From: Acidobacteriota bacterium
Lineage (GTDB): Bacteria > Acidobacteriota > Terriglobia > Bryobacterales > Bryobacteraceae
Assembly: GCA_025350695.1 (NCBI GenBank)
Contig: JANXXI010000211.1
Coordinates: forward strand, 1 to 64,000
DNA: 64,000 nucleotides
Reading direction: 5' to 3'
In this document: in pieces, positions 18,157 through 27,584 of the stretch
Layout: each line of letters opens with the position of its first letter
How positions within the stretch are numbered: position 1 is the stretch's first letter
The notes under the pieces: generated by a model
Told to the model about the DNA's origin: nothing
Seen by the model: the letters and a program-made list of their open reading frames with translations, nothing else
The model's database searches: none
Translations under genes and position numbers: made by a program

Positions 18157-18261
18157 TGGACTTGTTCGATTGTATCGAATTCCGGTAGCAGCCCGCCCAG
18201 TAGGGAATTTACTAGGAGGTGCTCCCTTCTTGTCCGTTCTTTGCGATACTTTTAGTCAGGT

Positions 18262-18651
18262 ATGGCAAAGATGAAACTTATCCGCAATTCCCTGATCTTG
18301 TTCGTTCTGTCCTCGGTATCGCTTGTCGCAGGGCCGCCAATGACCAAGTTGCGGATTGAAGTACGCAAAGAATCTAACCAAAAGCCGGTGGAACAGGCCA
18401 GTGTGGTTGTGCGGTTTGTGAAAGGCCGGTCGACGGCGAAGCTTGGAGCAAAGGTTAGGACCTCTTATCAGTTAAAGACTGGATTGGACGGCACGGCTTC
18501 CATTCCGTCTATTCCGCAGGGCAAGATCCTGATCCAGATTATCGCCAAAGGCCTGCAGACCTTTGGTGGAGAGTTTGATGTTGCTGAAGAGGAACGGACG
18601 ATTGAAATCAAACTGGCCGACCCGCAGCCGCAAGTCTCTGCTCATCAATAG
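18262..18651 (+). CDS. Small exported carboxypeptidase-regulatory-like domain protein
   Basis: 129 residues with a signal peptide (NSLILFVLSSVSLVAG) and then a single beta-sandwich resembling the carboxypeptidase regulatory domain: EQASVVVRF, GLDGTASIPSIPQGKI and IQIIAKGLQTFGG correspond to the usual strand pattern in which a glycine-rich GxG is followed by a P-x-G turn. No catalytic residues are visible. Such domains are common as single units or in TonB-dependent receptors of acidobacteria. It stands alone and converges with ridA, four bases apart. Confidence 0.65.
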   Translation: MAKMKLIRNSLILFVLSSVSLVAGPPMTKLRIEVRKESNQKPVEQASVVVRFVKGRSTAKLGAKVRTSYQLKTGLDGTASIPSIPQGKILIQIIAKGLQTFGGEFDVAEEERTIEIKLADPQPQVSAHQ

Positions 18652-18654
18652 GAG

Positions 18655-19038
18655 CTAACCTATTGCGGCAATTGCTTCGATCTCAACCTTCGCGTCGCGT
18701 GGCAGTCGTGCTACTTCGATGGTTGCCCGCGCCGGCGAACTAGCTCCAAAATACCGGGCATACACCTCGTTGATTTTTCCGAATTCGGTCATATCTTTAA
18801 CGTAGACGGTTGTCTTCAGAACTTTTTCGAGTGACGATCCGGCGGCTTCGAGAACTGCTTTCAAATTTTCAAGGACACGCTCAGTCTGATCGGAAATATC
18901 TCCCTCAATAATCGCTCCGGTGTCGGGATCAAGCGGGATTTGTCCGCTGCAATACAGCACGCCATTGTAAGCGACTGCCTGCGAATAGGGACCAATTGCC
19001 TTGGGGGCGTTTTCGGTTGCGATGATTACCTTTGTCAT
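18655..19038 (-). CDS. ridA: RidA-family enamine/imine deaminase
   Basis: 127 residues from ATG 19038, chosen because GAGGAAG lies just upstream and the conserved N-terminus [21 protein letters not shown] starts there; an upstream in-frame ATG adds 12 unrelated residues. The family blocks [11 protein letters not shown], the [11 protein letters not shown] segment and the substrate-binding Arg/Glu end [20 protein letters not shown] are all present. RidA hydrolyses reactive 2-aminoacrylate-type intermediates from PLP enzymes. It follows pyrD with a ten-base gap and is likely co-transcribed. Confidence 0.92.
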   Translation of the reverse strand: MTKVIIATENAPKAIGPYSQAVAYNGVLYCSGQIPLDPDTGAIIEGDISDQTERVLENLKAVLEAAGSSLEKVLKTTVYVKDMTEFGKINEVYARYFGASSPARATIEVARLPRDAKVEIEAIAAIG

Positions 19039-19048
19039 TGGATCTTCC

Positions 19049-19981
19049 TCATTTTGGCATGATTGCCGTACCAACTAATTCCTGAACATTTCCGATTCGT
19101 TCTTCGGCGAGAAAGCGGCCAAGTTCGCGTGCGATTCGAACGGGCGATTCCGGATCCCAAAATGTGGCTGTGCCCACCTCCACCGCCGTCGCGCCAGCAA
19201 TCATGAACTCGGCGGCGTCCTCGCCGGCGCCGATGCCACCAAGCCCAACAACCGGAATCTTCACGGCCTTGGCTGCCTCATAAACCATGCGCAGGGCGAT
19301 AGGCTTGATCGCGGGGCCAGAAAGGCCGCCGAACCCGGCCCCGATGCGGGGCTTGCGAGTGCGAACATCAATGGCAAGGGAGATGAACGTGTTGACCAGA
19401 CTAATGGCGTCAGCTCCACCCGCCTCTGCAGCCTTGGCTATGGGGGCGATACTAGCTACGTTCGGGGAAAGCTTCACCAATACTGGGCGCTTGGCAACGG
19501 CTTTAACCTTGCTTACCAAGTCTTCGAGCATGGCAGGGTCGCTGGAGAAAAAAATGCCTCCGTGCTTGGTGTTGGGGCAAGACACGTTCAGCTCATATGC
19601 GGCAATGCCCTCGGCGTCCTCAAGGACCCGGACCACCTCAATATAGTCCGACAGTTCGTAGCCGAAGACGTTGGCCAATATAGGTGTCGTGTATTTCCGT
19701 AGACTTGGTAGCTTGGATTCAACAAAAGCCCTTACACCAATGTTCTGAAGTCCGATGGAATTGATCATCCCTCCGGTAGCTTCCCAGATTCGCGGCGGAG
19801 GATTGCCTGTGATGGGCGCTTTGGACAGACCCTTAACCACTATCGCTCCCAATTGGTTGAGGTCGACTATGGATTCGAATTCAATTCCGTATCCAAATGT
19901 GCCGGAGGCGGCGATTACGGGGTTCCTTAAAGGGATTCCACAGAGTGAAGTTCGTAGCGCGCTTTCAACTGTTTGATTCAA
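19049..19981 (-). CDS. pyrD: Dihydroorotate dehydrogenase, class 1 catalytic subunit
   Basis: About 310 residues from a TTG at 19981, which places the start at the usual distance before [20 protein letters not shown]; an ATG at 20050 would add 23 unconserved residues. FMN and orotate motifs include [25 protein letters not shown], the catalytic-cysteine segment [11 protein letters not shown] and [15 protein letters not shown] cysteine as catalytic base marks class 1, and the length fits class 1B, which normally pairs with an iron-sulfur PyrK subunit; none is seen here. It makes orotate in pyrimidine synthesis. It is divergent from the histidine kinase gene. Confidence 0.92.
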   Translation of the reverse strand: MNQTVESALRTSLCGIPLRNPVIAASGTFGYGIEFESIVDLNQLGAIVVKGLSKAPITGNPPPRIWEATGGMINSIGLQNIGVRAFVESKLPSLRKYTTPILANVFGYELSDYIEVVRVLEDAEGIAAYELNVSCPNTKHGGIFFSSDPAMLEDLVSKVKAVAKRPVLVKLSPNVASIAPIAKAAEAGGADAISLVNTFISLAIDVRTRKPRIGAGFGGLSGPAIKPIALRMVYEAAKAVKIPVVGLGGIGAGEDAAEFMIAGATAVEVGTATFWDPESPVRIARELGRFLAEERIGNVQELVGTAIMPK

Positions 19982-20070
19982 TTCTTGTCCAGTGTAGCGG
20001 AATGGTGGGCTGTACGGCAGATATCGCCACGTACTAAGGTTTCCACCCAATGGGACTATCTCTATTTTAA

Positions 20071-22014
20071 GTGGACTATTGGAATACAGCTAAAAGGTTA
20101 ATTGTGCGTAATCCTCCTGCCAGTTCGGCGAAGTTCCGTTCATTGTCGGTGAAATTCTTCCGTTTCACAGCATTTCTTGTGCTATGGATTGTCACGGTTA
20201 TCCTCGCCTATAACATGCATCAAGGCAGCTTCGATCTTGGGAAAGGCCTGTTACTGTGCCTGATTGTGGTGTTGGTTGCGTACGCAATTGCGCGATTCAC
20301 GATCAATCTACTGGTCAAGCCGATTCGCATTCTTCAGCGCGGTATTGAGGAAGTTGGGCAGGGCAACCTGAAGCGCATCAAATTCCCGTCGACCGGGGAT
20401 GAGATCGAATTTTTAGCCGAGAGCTTTAATTCCATGATCAAGCGCTTGGCGGAGAGTCAGAAGCGGTTGGTTGAATACCAGGAAGAGCTGGAGCAGAAGG
20501 TGAAGGAGCGCACTCACGAGCTTGAGGGCGCAATGCAGAAAGCAATGGAAGCCAGTGGGGCAAAGAGTGAGTTCCTAGCTAACATGTCGCACGAACTTCG
20601 CACTCCTATGAACGGCTTGTTGGGCATGATTGAGCTTTCGTTGGATGCTCCTGCTTCTACAGAGCAGAAGGAACAATTGGAGACGGCGCAGCGATGCGCA
20701 TTATCCCTACTTTCCCTGGTGAATGACGTTTTGGATCTATCGAAAATCGAGTCAGGAAAAATGGCACTTGAACACATCAACTTCAACATAACTTCCACTT
20801 TAGAAGACGCCCTACGAGGGTATGCAATTAAGGCGAGGCAAAAAGGAGTTCTGCTGGAATGGAACTTCTCGCCAAATCTACCGGCGGAGGTATCGGGGGA
20901 TCCGTTGCGGTTGCGCCAGATCGTCAATAATCTGGTGAGCAACTCCGTCAAATTTACCTCTGAAGGGGCGATTGAGGTTAAGATCTCCGCGCATAAATCG
21001 GAGACTGATGCTTCAAGATGGGCGGTGGAACTTCATGTGATCGATACGGGAACCGGCATTCCCGAGGATAAGCTGATCATCATATTCGAAAAATTCACTC
21101 AAGTGGATGGCAGCATCTCGCGACGTTTTGGCGGTACGGGGCTAGGATTGGCGATCACCAAACGGCTGGTTGAGCTCCAGAATGGGAAAATATCGGTTGA
21201 GAGCGAATTGGGCTTGGGCAGCAAGTTTTCAATCGTCTTAGAATATGACCCGGCAATGCCGGTGCAAGTTTCGGAAAAGCTCACTCCAACGGCTGCAGTT
21301 GAAGACGTAGCCAAGCCCAGCGGCCAGAAACATTCCGGCGCCATCTTACTGGTGGAAGACAATGCGGTGAACCAGCGCGTTGTGATGACTGTTCTAAAGA
21401 AGAGGGGATACGAGATTGACGTGGCCTCGAACGGCATCGAGGCGCTGGCTAAGTTGGAACAACGCTCTTACGGGATTATTTTGATGGATGTCCAAATGCC
21501 GGTAATGGACGGCCTTGAAGCCACTCGGAAACTGCGGCTAGACCCGCGGTGGAATGATGTTCCGGTGATTGCGATGACGGCCCATGCGATGAGTGGTGAC
21601 AAAGAGCGTTGCATCGCAGCCGGCATGAATGCTTACATTTCAAAACCAGTTCATTCGGCTCACTTGATTGCCACCATTGAAGCTTACTATACAAAGCCGG
21701 TCGCCAAAGAGGCGTCCACACATCCGAATGATCTGATGAGGCCCTTCATTGCTCAAGCAAACGAAGGTTTGTTTGAGTTACGTAAGTCGGTTGAGGCGGT
21801 CGACCTGGATCGGCTTGGAGAGCAGATACGGAATTTGCGCGAGGCCGCCGAAATCATTTCAGCCACTGGTGTCGTGGAGAGCGCGAAACGCGTGGAATTG
21901 GCGATTCAATCGAAAAAGACCGATGCCGTCACGCATGGTCTTCTGTTGTTGGAAGGGGAGATTACCCGCCTTCAACAAAGCACAACGGTGACTACCGAGT
22001 ACGCAGCAAAGTAG
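20071..22014 (+). CDS. Hybrid sensor histidine kinase with receiver and degenerate Hpt domain
   Basis: 647 residues, GTG start. Two N-terminal membrane helices (FLVLWIVTVILAYN and LLLCLIVVLVAYAIA) with almost no periplasmic loop are followed by a HAMP domain and a short coiled coil, the dimerisation/phosphoacceptor domain with His174 in MSHELRTP, and an ATPase domain (NNLVSNSVKFT, DTGTGIPEDKL, GGTGLGLAI). A receiver with phospho-Asp473 in IILMDVQMPVMDG comes next. The last 80 residues resemble an Hpt bundle, but the histidine position is arginine. The almost absent sensor domain suggests it senses the membrane or a partner. No response-regulator gene is adjacent. Confidence 0.92.
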   Translation: MDYWNTAKRLIVRNPPASSAKFRSLSVKFFRFTAFLVLWIVTVILAYNMHQGSFDLGKGLLLCLIVVLVAYAIARFTINLLVKPIRILQRGIEEVGQGNLKRIKFPSTGDEIEFLAESFNSMIKRLAESQKRLVEYQEELEQKVKERTHELEGAMQKAMEASGAKSEFLANMSHELRTPMNGLLGMIELSLDAPASTEQKEQLETAQRCALSLLSLVNDVLDLSKIESGKMALEHINFNITSTLEDALRGYAIKARQKGVLLEWNFSPNLPAEVSGDPLRLRQIVNNLVSNSVKFTSEGAIEVKISAHKSETDASRWAVELHVIDTGTGIPEDKLIIIFEKFTQVDGSISRRFGGTGLGLAITKRLVELQNGKISVESELGLGSKFSIVLEYDPAMPVQVSEKLTPTAAVEDVAKPSGQKHSGAILLVEDNAVNQRVVMTVLKKRGYEIDVASNGIEALAKLEQRSYGIILMDVQMPVMDGLEATRKLRLDPRWNDVPVIAMTAHAMSGDKERCIAAGMNAYISKPVHSAHLIATIEAYYTKPVAKEASTHPNDLMRPFIAQANEGLFELRKSVEAVDLDRLGEQIRNLREAAEIISATGVVESAKRVELAIQSKKTDAVTHGLLLLEGEITRLQQSTTVTTEYAAK

Positions 22015-22065
22015 CGGTGCTGCGATTGAAGGGCTGCTCTCTTGGTATGATGCCACTTGGGTTCG

Positions 22066-23496
22066 ATGCGGCTCCTATCCCTCTTCTGTCTAATCTCGGC
22101 ACTTAGCGCCCAGCCATTCAATATTGGCGGCAGGCGGGAACTGTTCGTGGATCGCACGTTGATTGATCGGTTGACGGGGGCCGAGCTTCGGCCGGCGAAT
22201 CCGCTTGACGCCGGTACGGTACTTGTGATGGACAAGCCGTGGGAAGGCGCTTTTTCGGGCTACTTCACAATTCTCAAAGATGGCGGCTTGTTCCGCATGT
22301 ACCATCGGGGCGTACCCAACTCCGGTGGAGATGGCAGAAATGCCGAAGTCACCTGCTATGCGGAATCGCCCGATGGCATCCGATGGACGAAGCCGGAACT
22401 TGGGCTGCACCAATCGCAGGGTTCGCGCGCGAACAATCTCATACTGGCCGATGCGGCCCCCTATTCTCACAACTTTTGCCCTATGCTTGATAGTCGGCCG
22501 GGGACGCCAAGAATGGAGCGCTTCAAAGCGCTGGCAGGGCTGAACACAACGGGCTTGGCCGCATTCTCTTCAGCCGATGGAATTCATTGGCAACGGATGT
22601 CTGACAAGGGTGTGATTCCGGTGCCCGATAAGTCTTCCCTCGACTCGCAGAACCTGGCATTTTGGCCGGAGGCTGAAAACAAGTACGTCGCCTACTATCG
22701 AACTTGGAAGAAAATTGATGGGATAGGCTATCGTTGGATTTCGCGATCCACGAGTGACGATTTTCTGCATTGGACCCGCGGGGAACAGATGGACTTTGGC
22801 GATGCGCCCTCCGAGCATTTGTACACCAATCAAACCAGTCCCTATTTTCGAGCTCCGCATATTTACATCAGCATTTGCGCTCGCTTCTTTCCTGGCAAGC
22901 AGGTTTTGACAGATGAGCAAGCAGCCGCGGTGCGGGTCGATCCAAAATATTTCAAAGATGTTTCCGATGCCGTGTTGATGACCAGACGGGGAGGCCCGCG
23001 GTATGAGCGAACGTTTCTCGACGCGTTTCCGCGCCCCGGTACCGGTTGGGAAAATTGGGTGTCCCGATCGAACTATCCAGCGTTGAATATTGTGCAAACT
23101 GGTCCAACGGAAATGTCGCTCTACGTCACTCGCAACTATGGACAGCCGACCCACCATATCCGCCGATACACGATGCGATTGGACGGATTTGCGTCTGTCC
23201 ACTCTCCTTACAAAGGTGGGGAACTGGTGACCAAGCCTCTCGTAGTTTCTGGTTCCAGGCTTGAACTGAATTATGCAACGTCGGCGGCGGGGGGAATTCG
23301 TGTGGAGATTCAAAATGAACAGGGCATCGCGATTCCTGGCTTCGCCGCAGCGGACGCGGCGGAAATCACTGGTGATGAGATCAGCCGTTTCGTCACTTGG
23401 AAGGGTTCCGCCGACGTGAGGGGCTTGGCGGGGAAAACGGTGCGGCTGCGATTCGTAATGAAGGATTCAGACTTGTACGCGATGCAGTTCCGGTAA
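22066..23496 (+). CDS. Exported GH32/GH43-like five-bladed propeller protein
   Basis: About 476 residues from the ATG that opens a signal peptide (MRLLSLFCLISALSAQ); an ATG nine bases upstream is equally usable. The mature protein has repeated blade-like segments typical of glycosidase-32/43-type propellers (FRMYHRGV, CYAESPDGIRWTKPELGL, AFSSADGIHWQRMSD) and a C-terminal beta domain. Homologous acidobacterial and planctomycete proteins are annotated as hypothetical glycosyl hydrolases; I cannot point to a catalytic dyad. It begins a same-strand run of genes reaching to 27584 that points to polysaccharide use. Confidence 0.7.
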   Translation: MRLLSLFCLISALSAQPFNIGGRRELFVDRTLIDRLTGAELRPANPLDAGTVLVMDKPWEGAFSGYFTILKDGGLFRMYHRGVPNSGGDGRNAEVTCYAESPDGIRWTKPELGLHQSQGSRANNLILADAAPYSHNFCPMLDSRPGTPRMERFKALAGLNTTGLAAFSSADGIHWQRMSDKGVIPVPDKSSLDSQNLAFWPEAENKYVAYYRTWKKIDGIGYRWISRSTSDDFLHWTRGEQMDFGDAPSEHLYTNQTSPYFRAPHIYISICARFFPGKQVLTDEQAAAVRVDPKYFKDVSDAVLMTRRGGPRYERTFLDAFPRPGTGWENWVSRSNYPALNIVQTGPTEMSLYVTRNYGQPTHHIRRYTMRLDGFASVHSPYKGGELVTKPLVVSGSRLELNYATSAAGGIRVEIQNEQGIAIPGFAAADAAEITGDEISRFVTWKGSADVRGLAGKTVRLRFVMKDSDLYAMQFR

Positions 23497-23505
23497 GGAG
23501 GAATA

Positions 23506-24801
23506 TTGACTCGAAGAACCATGCTGGCTGCTTCCGCCGCTGGAAGCTCAATGGCGATGGCGACCGGTCCAAAACCGGCACTACTTGGCGGAATCAAAAC
23601 ACGCGCGGCCCGTTGGCCTACATGGCCTGTTTGGGACAAGACTGATGAAGAGGCGATTCTGGGCGCGTTGCGTAGCAGCCGCTGGTATCGCGTCGGTGGA
23701 ACAAAAGTCGATGCCTTTGAAACGCAGTATGCGTCGCTGACTGGCGCGCCTCATTGTCTGGCAACAGCCAATGGCACCAGTGCGCTACTCACATCCATGG
23801 CGGCGATGGGCATTGGGGCTGGGGATGAGGTGGTGATTCCCGCCTACACCTTTGTCGCGACGGTGAATGCGGTGATGATGCTGAATGCCCTTCCAGTGTT
23901 TGCCGATACCGACATGGACAGCTTTCAGGTGGATGCGCGCAGCATGGCTTCGAGAGTCACAAGTCAAACCACGCTGTTGATGCCGGTTCATATGGCTGGC
24001 GCCGCGGCTGACCTGGATGCGATTTTGGAAGTCGGGAAACAGAAGAAAGTTCCGGTTTTAGAAGACGCATGCCAGGCGCATCTGGGTGAGTGGCGCGGGC
24101 GGAACGTTGGAACGTGGGGCGCCGCGGGATGCTTCAGCTTCCAGGCGTCAAAGAACCTCAATTCCGGCGAAGGTGGAGCGATTCTAACCGCAAGCTCGGA
24201 CCTGGTGGAACGCGCCTATGCCTTCCACAACAACAGTAACCGGCGTAAGGTTGATGGTCCGTTCGACGGCCGTGGACTTAATTTGCGGATGACGGAATTT
24301 CAAGGAGCGCTGCTGGTTTCGCAGATGGCGCGGATTGAAGAATTCGCGAAGCGCCGCGACGACAACGCGAAATATCTGGATTCGATGCTGCGCCAGATTC
24401 CAGGAATTAACCCGCAGAAGAATCATGGAGGGTGCACGCGCAGCGCATGGCATTTGTTCATGCTTCGCTATGATAGCGGCCCGTTTAATGGGCTACCGCG
24501 CGCCAAGTTTTTGAAAGCCTTGCAGGCGGAGGGAATCACCTGCTCAAGCGGATATACTCCGCTCAATAAATCAGAATCCGTGGTGCGGGCGCTGGCGACG
24601 AAAAGCTACCAACGCGTCTTCGGCAAGAAGGTTTTGGAGGAGTGGAAGGATCGCAATCATTGCCCCCAGAACGACAAACTTTGCGAGCAGGCGGTGTGGT
24701 TCACTCAGAACATGCTAATCGGAAGCCGCGCGGACATGGAGCAAATCGCCGAGGCGGTGAAGAAGATTCAGACTTGGAGCAGGGACCTGGCGAAGGGGTG
24801 A
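23506..24801 (+). CDS. DegT/DnrJ/EryC1/StrS-family aminotransferase with apparent Tat signal
   Basis: 431 residues, TTG start nine bases after the preceding stop with AAGGAGG before it. The PLP enzyme core is complete: ATANGTSALLTSMAAMG, EVVIPAYTFVATVNAV, LEDACQAHLGEWRGR, and Lys216 in SFQASKNLNSGEGGA for the Schiff base. Family members aminate nucleotide-linked keto sugars or work as 3-amino-5-hydroxybenzoate synthases. Oddly, the chain begins MTRRTMLAASAAGSSMAMATG, a twin-arginine export signal, so the enzyme may act in the periplasm. The alternative is that the true start is internal. Confidence 0.88.
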   Translation: MTRRTMLAASAAGSSMAMATGPKPALLGGIKTRAARWPTWPVWDKTDEEAILGALRSSRWYRVGGTKVDAFETQYASLTGAPHCLATANGTSALLTSMAAMGIGAGDEVVIPAYTFVATVNAVMMLNALPVFADTDMDSFQVDARSMASRVTSQTTLLMPVHMAGAAADLDAILEVGKQKKVPVLEDACQAHLGEWRGRNVGTWGAAGCFSFQASKNLNSGEGGAILTASSDLVERAYAFHNNSNRRKVDGPFDGRGLNLRMTEFQGALLVSQMARIEEFAKRRDDNAKYLDSMLRQIPGINPQKNHGGCTRSAWHLFMLRYDSGPFNGLPRAKFLKALQAEGITCSSGYTPLNKSESVVRALATKSYQRVFGKKVLEEWKDRNHCPQNDKLCEQAVWFTQNMLIGSRADMEQIAEAVKKIQTWSRDLAKG

Positions 24802-24804
24802 GCA

Positions 24805-25584
24805 ATGTTTCTTTTCTTGGTGGCGTTTGCGGCGATTCGGGTTGCGGAACTCTTCGAGGGCTCGTCGCCGGACATCATGCAATACAAGCCCGGGCTGAAT
24901 CTGTTTCAAGTGAAGCCGAAGGATTGGAAGTCTGGCGACAAACGGACCGCGGTCGTGTGGATTCACGGCGGCGGTTGGACCAGTGGTGAGCCGGGGCGCT
25001 TCCTGCCGAATGCTAAGTACTTTGCATTGCGCGGCGCGGTCGGCTTTACTGTTCAGTACCGCCTTGTTAAACCCGGCGGCCCGTCGGTTACCGATGCGGT
25101 GAATGATGTGAAGGATGCGCTGGCGTATATTCGGTTGCACGCGGCGGAACTTGGCGTGAATCCGCAGCGTCTTGTTGCCGCAGGGGATTCCGCGGGAGGT
25201 CATTTGGCGATGATGGCTGCCGACGCCGCCGATGCGATCATCGATTGCGACGGTATTCCAGATATGGGTGGAAAGTGGCGCGATAGGCTGCAACCGAATG
25301 AGGATCCCAAGAAACTGTCGCCACTGTTCCTGATTGGGCCAAAAACACCGCCAACTTTGATCTTGCATGGTTTGGCCGACACGGTTGTTCCGGTGGAGGA
25401 ATCGAAGAAATACTACAGGGCGTTACTTGCGGCCAAGGTGCGCGCGAGAATGATTACTTGGCCCGATGCGCAGCATGCATTTGTCGTTACGCGGCACACG
25501 GCATCGGACGCGGATGTTGAGCGCGCTCTTTATGCGATCGACGATTTTCTGGTTGAGTTGGGATTGCTATCGAAGGGACGTTGA
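24805..25584 (+). CDS. Exported alpha/beta hydrolase (carboxylesterase)
   Basis: 259 residues with a short hydrophobic N-terminus (MFLFLVAFAAIRVAEL), possibly an uncleaved or short signal. Oxyanion loop IHGGGWTSGEPG, catalytic serine in AAGDSAGGHLA, acid in HGLADTVVPVEES and histidine in WPDAQHAFV. This is the acetyl-xylan-esterase/BD-FAE-like pattern frequent in polysaccharide-degradation clusters. The start is three bases after the aminotransferase stop, so the two are coupled. Likely to remove acyl groups from glycans; the substrate is inferred from neighbours only. Confidence 0.85.
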   Translation: MFLFLVAFAAIRVAELFEGSSPDIMQYKPGLNLFQVKPKDWKSGDKRTAVVWIHGGGWTSGEPGRFLPNAKYFALRGAVGFTVQYRLVKPGGPSVTDAVNDVKDALAYIRLHAAELGVNPQRLVAAGDSAGGHLAMMAADAADAIIDCDGIPDMGGKWRDRLQPNEDPKKLSPLFLIGPKTPPTLILHGLADTVVPVEESKKYYRALLAAKVRARMITWPDAQHAFVVTRHTASDADVERALYAIDDFLVELGLLSKGR

Positions 25585-25599
25585 AGGCGTATTAACTGC

Positions 25600-26115
25600 A
25601 TGGACATAACTTTCAAAGCTATCAGTGTATTTGCTTTCGTTCTGGGGCCTGCCTTATGGGCTGAAAGCCCCGCGGAGTGCGAAGTGTGGAGGCTTGAGAC
25701 GGCGTTTGCTCAATCGGTTGAACAGCATGATGCGAAGGCCTTCGCGTCATTCCTCCACCCGGGCGCGGTGTTCAATGCGGTTACGGATTCGCCGGCTCGT
25801 GGGTCGGAAGAAGTACGCAAGAACTGGGCGGGTATCATCGAAGGGAAGAATGTGGTTCTGCGCTGGCGGCCGCGGCATGTGAACATCGGGGGTGATCCCA
25901 ACGTGGCCATTTCGCACGGACCATTCACCATGGAAAACCCGGGCGCCAAGCGATACACGATTGGCTACTTCACTTCGGTGTGGATTCGAGATCCGAAGAG
26001 CGGTGTGTGGAAAGTTTTGTTTGACGGCGATGGACATCTGCCCTCACCGGTGGAAAACACCGAAGCCTTGATAAAGCATATGACGCAGGCGCCAGCGAGT
26101 TGCCCTTCGAAATGA
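25600..26115 (+). CDS. Exported SnoaL/DUF4440-like small protein
   Basis: 171 residues with a signal peptide (AISVFAFVLGPALWA) followed by an NTF2-like cone: ETAFAQSVEQHDAKAFASFL, then AVFNAV, GSEEVRKNWAGIIEG, and the closing strand SGVWKVLFDGDGH. DUF4440/NTF2-like proteins bind or isomerise small ligands, and the function of this one is unknown. Its stop overlaps the sulfatase start in ATGA, which implies translational coupling with that enzyme. Confidence 0.78.
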   Translation: MDITFKAISVFAFVLGPALWAESPAECEVWRLETAFAQSVEQHDAKAFASFLHPGAVFNAVTDSPARGSEEVRKNWAGIIEGKNVVLRWRPRHVNIGGDPNVAISHGPFTMENPGAKRYTIGYFTSVWIRDPKSGVWKVLFDGDGHLPSPVENTEALIKHMTQAPASCPSK

Positions 26116-27584
26116 TGACCCGACGAGAAGCACTGCGCACCTTGGGCTTGAGTGCGCCAACAATGTTAGGCGCGGCGCCGGTGAAGCGTCCCAACATCCT
26201 GTTTGTGATGACCGATGACCAAGTCCCCCAAACAATGGGATGTTATGGAAGCACGGTTCTTTCCACGCCCAATTTCGACCGTCTGGCGCGCGAAGGCGTT
26301 CGCTTCACCAATTGCTTTGTCACCAACTCGCTCTGTGCTCCAAGCCGCGCATCAGTGCTGACTGGCGCCTATTCGCACATCAATGGGATTCGCGGGAACT
26401 CCGAAGCGGCCGATGCCGTCGAGAAGATCAACCCAATCGCCACGTATCCGGAAGTGCTGCAAAAGGCCGGATACAAGACCGCCATGGTGGGCAAATGGCA
26501 CTTGGCGCACAATCCAACCGGCTTCGATTATTGGTGCATTCTGCCAGGCCAGGGCCTTTATTTCGATCCGGATTTCATCGAGAACGGCGCGAAGAAAAAG
26601 ATTTCGGGCTATGCAACGGACGTCACCACCGATCTTGCTCTCAACTGGCTCAAGGGCCGCGCCGGCGAAACACAGCCTTGGTGCCTCGTGTTCCAACACA
26701 AGGCTCCACATCGGCCATTCAAGCCGGCTCCCCGCCACGCGCATTTGCTGGACGGAAAAGATGTTCCTTATCCGGCGACCTTCGACGATGATTACAAGAC
26801 TCGGCAGATGGCGCTGGAAGCGAAAGACATGAAGCTTGAGTTGAGCTTGGCCCCGGACTATCCTGAATTACCGGCTGATCTTTCGGCGCCGGAGAAAAAG
26901 AAATGGCTTTTTCAGCGGTTCGCGAAGGATTACTATGAAGCTTCCTATTCCATTGATGAGAATTTGGGCCGCGTTTTGGCTCATCTTGACCGGACCGGGC
27001 AGACCGATAATACGCTGATCATTTACACGGCGGACAATGGATTTTTCCTCGGCGATCACGGTTGGTACGACAAACGCTTCATGTACGAACCATCGTTGCG
27101 CGTACCTTTGCTGGTGCGCTATCCGGGGAAGGCGAAGGCGGGGCATGTTGAATCGCGCTTTGTACTTAACATCGACCATGCTCCAACGATGTTGCAACTA
27201 GCAGGGGCTCCGGTTCCGGCTTCGATGCAAGGGCGTGCGTACACGGCGCTGCTTGCGTCAAAGCCCGCGAAAGATTGGCGCAAATCGATGTACTACACTT
27301 ACTACGAAAATTCTTGGAATTTGCGCGATAAGTCTAAGGATGCGTTCACCGATCCCAGCTTTCAATTCTTCACCGCTCACCGCGTGAGCCCGCATCGTGG
27401 CGTGCGTACCGAACGTTACAAGCTAATTCACTATTACAGCGAGAACAACTATTGGGAGCTCTTCGATTTGAAGAAAGATCCGAACGAGCTGCGCAACGTT
27501 TACGCCGAGCTTGATTACAGTCCAATAGTTGCGACGATGAAGAAGGAACTGGATCGGTTGCGGCGCGTTTATAAGGACGTTTAG
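26112..27584 (+). CDS. Formylglycine-dependent sulfatase
   Basis: 490 residues from ATG 26112, which overlaps the upstream stop. The N-terminus MMTRREALRTLGLSAPTMLGAA looks like a Tat signal. The catalytic loop has Cys75 in NSLCAPSRASVLTG, the CxPSR-type site that is converted to formylglycine by an activating enzyme. Metal ligands are in FVMTDDQ, and TADNGFFLGDHGWYDKR carries the second set. The family removes sulfate esters from polysaccharides or arylsulfates; the C-terminal domain is typical. With the neighbouring esterase and glycosidases it fits degradation of sulfated glycans. Confidence 0.93.
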   Translation: MMTRREALRTLGLSAPTMLGAAPVKRPNILFVMTDDQVPQTMGCYGSTVLSTPNFDRLAREGVRFTNCFVTNSLCAPSRASVLTGAYSHINGIRGNSEAADAVEKINPIATYPEVLQKAGYKTAMVGKWHLAHNPTGFDYWCILPGQGLYFDPDFIENGAKKKISGYATDVTTDLALNWLKGRAGETQPWCLVFQHKAPHRPFKPAPRHAHLLDGKDVPYPATFDDDYKTRQMALEAKDMKLELSLAPDYPELPADLSAPEKKKWLFQRFAKDYYEASYSIDENLGRVLAHLDRTGQTDNTLIIYTADNGFFLGDHGWYDKRFMYEPSLRVPLLVRYPGKAKAGHVESRFVLNIDHAPTMLQLAGAPVPASMQGRAYTALLASKPAKDWRKSMYYTYYENSWNLRDKSKDAFTDPSFQFFTAHRVSPHRGVRTERYKLIHYYSENNYWELFDLKKDPNELRNVYAELDYSPIVATMKKELDRLRRVYKDV

